A stretch of 7,184 bases of DNA. Source: CAZWXH01 sp964637725. Lineage in GTDB: Bacteria > Bacillota_I > Bacilli_A > Erysipelotrichales > Coprobacillaceae. Where the stretch lies: contig CAZWXH010000095.1 in NCBI GenBank assembly GCA_964637725.1, forward strand, positions 1 to 7,184, in the 5' to 3' direction. The position numbers and the translations under genes were made by a program. Positions within the stretch are counted from its first letter, which is position 1. The number at the start of each line of letters is the position of its first letter. The notes under the pieces are model-generated. The model was not told the origin of the DNA. It worked only from the letters and a program-made list of their open reading frames with translations, and did not search any database. Of the stretch, positions 5,378 through 7,184 are shown in pieces.

Positions 5378-6067
5378 TCACTTAAAATATTCGTTTGATA
5401 TTATTATGTCCACTCCTAAATCTTTTAATCGTTCATATTCTTTAATATTTGGTACAGTCCATGTTGCAATAACAATCCCTTTATCCTTTAATTCTAATAT
5501 TCTTTTTTTATTTAAATAAGTATATTTAGGATGAAATGCCTTAATGTTATATTCTAAGAGCTCATTATATTTCTTTTTATAACTATATTCATTCAAGTAG
5601 CCAATCTTTACTTCTGGTGCTAGTTCTTTCAATTTTAAAACTGAAGGAAGATAAAATGAAGAATAAATAATCTGACTTTCAACACCCATTGCTTTGACAA
5701 GCTTTAAGACTTTTTGTTCAATATCAAGATAATGAATCTTATCCGTTTTTAATTCAATGTTGACAATAAAATCTTTATCTTTTATAAATTCCAACAATTC
5801 TTTTAAAGTCGGTATGTGATGATTTCCTTCAAACTTGTAAGAAAAATTATATTCTCTTAACTCCTTTAATGTTTTATCCTTTACATAGCCTTTTTTATTG
5901 CTTGTACGATTTATTTTTTCATCATGAATCAAAACAAGTTCCCCATCTTGAGTCAGTTGAACATCTGTTTCAACACCATCAAAGCCCTTTTCATATGCTT
6001 TTATAAAAGCTTCCATTGTATTTTCAGGATAATAAGCACTATATCCTCTATGAGCTAATTTTATCAT
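5378..6067 (-). CDS. Glycerophosphodiester phosphodiesterase (GDPD), cytoplasmic
   Basis: Hydrolyses glycerophosphodiesters to sn-glycerol 3-phosphate and an alcohol, feeding lipid turnover. The 229-residue TIM-barrel protein shows the family motifs in order. AHRG is at 5-8 (catalytic His6, Arg7), PENT at 14-17 and GVETDVQLTQDG at 31-42 (metal ligands Glu33, Asp35). LIHDEKINRTSN (46-57) carries the second catalytic His48. NIELK (103-107) follows with Glu105 and Lys107, and the end holds TWTVPN and GVDIIISNEY. There is no signal peptide, so it is a UgpQ-like intracellular type, not secreted GlpQ. The frame extends 5 codons further to 6082, but there no Shine-Dalgarno site exists. GGAG lies 9 nt before the ATG at 6067, which is therefore preferred. 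It is the first gene of a unit with spoVT, 9 nt downstream. In Bacillus the gene before spoVT is mfd. Confidence 0.94.
   Translation of the reverse strand: MIKLAHRGYSAYYPENTMEAFIKAYEKGFDGVETDVQLTQDGELVLIHDEKINRTSNKKGYVKDKTLKELREYNFSYKFEGNHHIPTLKELLEFIKDKDFIVNIELKTDKIHYLDIEQKVLKLVKAMGVESQIIYSSFYLPSVLKLKELAPEVKIGYLNEYSYKKKYNELLEYNIKAFHPKYTYLNKKRILELKDKGIVIATWTVPNIKEYERLKDLGVDIIISNEYFK
5402..5431 (-). promoter_or_regulatory. Candidate sigma-G promoter upstream of spoVT
   Basis: On the minus strand CGATTA (5426-5431) is separated by 17 nt from CATAATA (5402-5408). This resembles the sigma-G pattern TGAATA-N17/18-CATACTA (4 of 6 and 6 of 7 matches). The predicted start near 5395 lies about 27 nt before the spoVT ATG, a suitable leader for the GAGGT site. 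It lies within the phosphodiesterase coding end. In Bacillus spoVT is transcribed by sigma-G, which raises the prior, but the match is modest. Confidence 0.35.
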
Positions 6068-6086
6068 TTTCTCTTTCTCCATCTCA

Positions 6087-6095
6087 TGGTATAAT
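6087..6095 (+). promoter_or_regulatory. Extended -10 promoter for the plus-strand HAD gene
   Basis: TGGTATAAT is a perfect extended -10 element (TGnTATAAT). The -35 at 17-nt spacing (TTTTCT, 6067-6072) is weak. The predicted start near 6102 gives a leader of about 32 nt holding AGGAGG (6120-6125), 8 nt before the ATG at 6134. Confidence 0.6.
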
Positions 6096-6105
6096 ACATA
6101 ATATT

Positions 6106-6133
6106 ATTATACTATAAATAGGAGGCAACTCAA
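6106..6133 (-). promoter_or_regulatory. Sigma-A promoter for the GDPD-spoVT-rqcP unit
   Basis: On the minus strand TTGAGT (6128-6133) and TATAAT (6106-6111) are separated by 16 nt, close to the sigma-A consensus. The predicted start near 6099 gives a leader of about 32 nt to the GDPD ATG at 6067, including its GGAG site. The -35 directly abuts the start codon of the divergent HAD gene. Confidence 0.6.
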
Positions 6134-6913
6134 ATGATTAAAGCAATATTTTTTGATGTTGATGGAACACTCTTGTCACATCATTCAAAAGAAGTCCCTA
6201 CTTCAACTAAAAAAGCAATAGAACTCTTAAATCAAAAAGGTATATATACTTTCATTGCGACAGGTAGACATATATCAGAGATCAAAGATTTACCGCTTGA
6301 TGATTTGAAGTTTACAGGTTATATAACGCTTAATGGCCAATACTGTTACAACGACAAAGAAGTCATATATGATCTCCCTATTCATTTAGATGATATTAAA
6401 AATCTTATCGCAAGAATAAATCATAAACCATTTCCTTGTATCTTTGTCGAAAAAGAACTCATGTATATTAACTATCACAACCATGCTGTAGAAGTAGCCC
6501 AAGAAGCTATCTCCACACCCTTACCTGATATCAATAACCTCAATCGTGGTTTAACAAACCCTATCTATCAAATCATCCCTTATGATGTTGATGAAACTCT
6601 CGAAAATGAAATTCTCAACCTTATGCCCCATTGTAAGAAAACGCGTTGGCATCAACTCGCGATTGATATTATCCCTAATAATGGGGGAAAACAAAATGGC
6701 ATCAAACACGTCTTAGAACACTATGGAATTAATCAAGAAGAAACCATGGCCTTTGGTGATGGTCTTAACGATACTGATATGTTTGAATTTGTAGAGCTCG
6801 CAATAGCGATGGGAAATGCTAGTGATGAAGTCAAATCATATGCTGATGATATAACTGACGACATTGATCACGATGGTATCTATAACGCCTTAATAAAGTA
6901 CCAAATTCTATAA
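6134..6913 (+). CDS. Cof-type HAD-IIB family hydrolase (phosphatase)
   Basis: Second HAD-IIB phosphatase of the window and the only plus-strand gene, 259 residues, typical length. Motif I is FFDVDGTL with Asp8 and Asp10, and motif II is ATGR with Thr43. The type-IIB cap spans roughly 82-180, and motif III is Lys186 in IIPNNGGKQNG. Motif IV is GDGLNDTDM with Asp209 and Asp213, followed by AIAMGNASDEVKSYAD, where family members recognise and close the active site. The start is supported by AGGAGG 8 nt upstream. It is transcribed divergently from the GDPD gene and ends before a compound hairpin at 6979-7020. It resembles the other HAD protein in fold, but sequence identity appears low, so they are not a recent duplication. 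The substrate is unknown; sugar phosphates, nucleotides or flavin precursors are possible for the family. Confidence 0.93.
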   Translation: MIKAIFFDVDGTLLSHHSKEVPTSTKKAIELLNQKGIYTFIATGRHISEIKDLPLDDLKFTGYITLNGQYCYNDKEVIYDLPIHLDDIKNLIARINHKPFPCIFVEKELMYINYHNHAVEVAQEAISTPLPDINNLNRGLTNPIYQIIPYDVDETLENEILNLMPHCKKTRWHQLAIDIIPNNGGKQNGIKHVLEHYGINQEETMAFGDGLNDTDMFEFVELAIAMGNASDEVKSYADDITDDIDHDGIYNALIKYQIL

Positions 6914-6978
6914 ATATGTCAAAGATCTAGGGTAGACATTTATTCTTTCATCAATATAAATGTTTAAAATATTAAAAC

Positions 6979-7020
6979 GAAAAGAGCACAAACAAAAGCA
7001 ATTTTATCTGTGCTTTTCTC
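6979..7020 (+). terminator. Compound hairpin, probable terminator of the plus-strand HAD gene
   Basis: AGCACA (6985-6990) pairs with TGTGCT (7009-7014), extended outward by a G-U pair, two A-T pairs, one mismatch and two further pairs. Inside the loop AAAA (6994-6997) can pair with TTTT (7002-7005). The plus-strand 3' side continues as TTTTCTCTTACATATTTT, U-rich but interrupted. It lies about 65 nt after the HAD stop, between converging genes, so it may also stop leftward transcripts. Confidence 0.55.
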
Positions 7021-7070
7021 TTACATATTTTATCACACAAGTATAGCCAAAAAATTGGTAAATAAAGGAA

Positions 7071-7101
7071 AAGAGGAACTCACCTTCGTGAAGTTCCTCT
7101 T
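7071..7101 (-). terminator. Strong intrinsic terminator of the right-edge gene
   Basis: A 13-bp stem (7071-7083 with 7088-7101, one bulged A at 7091, loop CTTC on the plus strand) is followed on the minus strand by a U-rich tract reading CTCTTTTCCTTTATTT. The stop codon of the partial gene (7080-7082) lies in the stem. The tail direction shows that it serves the minus strand. Confidence 0.75.
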
Positions 7102-7184
7102 AATAATATTAAACCATATGCAGTTGTTGCGATTGCACTCACATAATGATACCACCCTAAAGGGACATCAAATATAAGTATATT
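7080..7184 (-). CDS. C-terminal end of an unrecognised, probably membrane, protein (partial)
   Basis: On the minus strand one frame is open from the window edge to a TGA at 7080-7082, giving 34 residues; both other frames on this strand have stops early. The tail includes a hydrophobic, glycine- and tyrosine-containing stretch (WYHYVSAIATTAYGLILL) followed by a short basic end (RGTSRR). This looks like a last transmembrane helix with a positively charged cytoplasmic tail. The stop codon sits inside a strong terminator stem, as for other genes of this window, which supports a real gene end. The family cannot be named from this fragment, and the start lies outside the window. Confidence 0.6.
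   Translation of the reverse strand, partial: NILIFDVPLGWYHYVSAIATTAYGLILLRGTSRR

Noticed and set aside
6068..6082. GDPD start at 6082
   Set aside because: It has no ribosome site and would leave only about 17 nt of leader from the predicted start. GGAG is well placed for the ATG at 6067, which starts just before the conserved AHRG.
1..7184. Defence system, CRISPR array, phage or novel gene system
   Set aside because: All full-length genes belong to recognisable families with chromosomal housekeeping or sporulation roles. No direct repeat array, integrase or transposase is visible.

Overview
The window is AT-rich and very compactly coded, with Gram-positive Shine-Dalgarno sites (AGGAGG type), intrinsic terminators and a conserved spore-gene block. 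This points to an endospore-forming, low-GC Firmicute. Gene content and divergence from the Bacillus proteins would fit an Erysipelotrichia-like or clostridial lineage, but that placement is inference from style and not a proven assignment. I see no tRNA, rRNA, CRISPR array, insertion sequence, phage gene or riboswitch.

Layout. All genes except one lie on the minus strand, so read right to left. (i) Right edge (7080 to beyond 7184): the C-terminal tail of an unrecognised, probably membrane, protein that ends in a strong hairpin terminator. (ii) 6134-6913 (+): a Cof-type HAD phosphatase with its own extended -10 promoter and a terminator-like compound hairpin. (iii) 6087-6133: a short divergent promoter region with face-to-face -10 boxes. 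(iv) 6067 down to 4581: a glycerophosphodiester phosphodiesterase, spoVT and rqcP, closed by a hairpin terminator. (v) 4539 down to 3567: yabP, yabQ and divIC, closed by a weaker hairpin. (vi) 3525 down to 50: a tightly coupled group of esterase, HAD phosphatase, ung and folC, closed by an 18-bp perfect inverted repeat that contains the folC stop codon.

How the genes fit together. spoVT-rqcP-yabP-yabQ-divIC is the order of the Bacillus spoVT-to-divIC region with yabM and yabN missing between spoVT and rqcP (yabO). The block mixes sporulation genes (SpoVT in the forespore; YabP/YabQ in the mother cell) with growth genes (RqcP in ribosome rescue; DivIC in division). The sequence suggests how these demands are separated: a candidate sigma-G site before spoVT, a terminator after rqcP, and a TGnTATAAT extended -10 inside the end of yabQ that could give divIC its own vegetative transcription. 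The downstream group is housekeeping: uracil excision repair, folate polyglutamylation, a HAD phosphatase and an esterase of unknown substrate. Three junctions use the overlap UAAUG, implying translational coupling.

Overall this is an ordinary chromosomal core region. I found no convincing new biological system. The observations worth a second look concern regulation and gene-order compaction.
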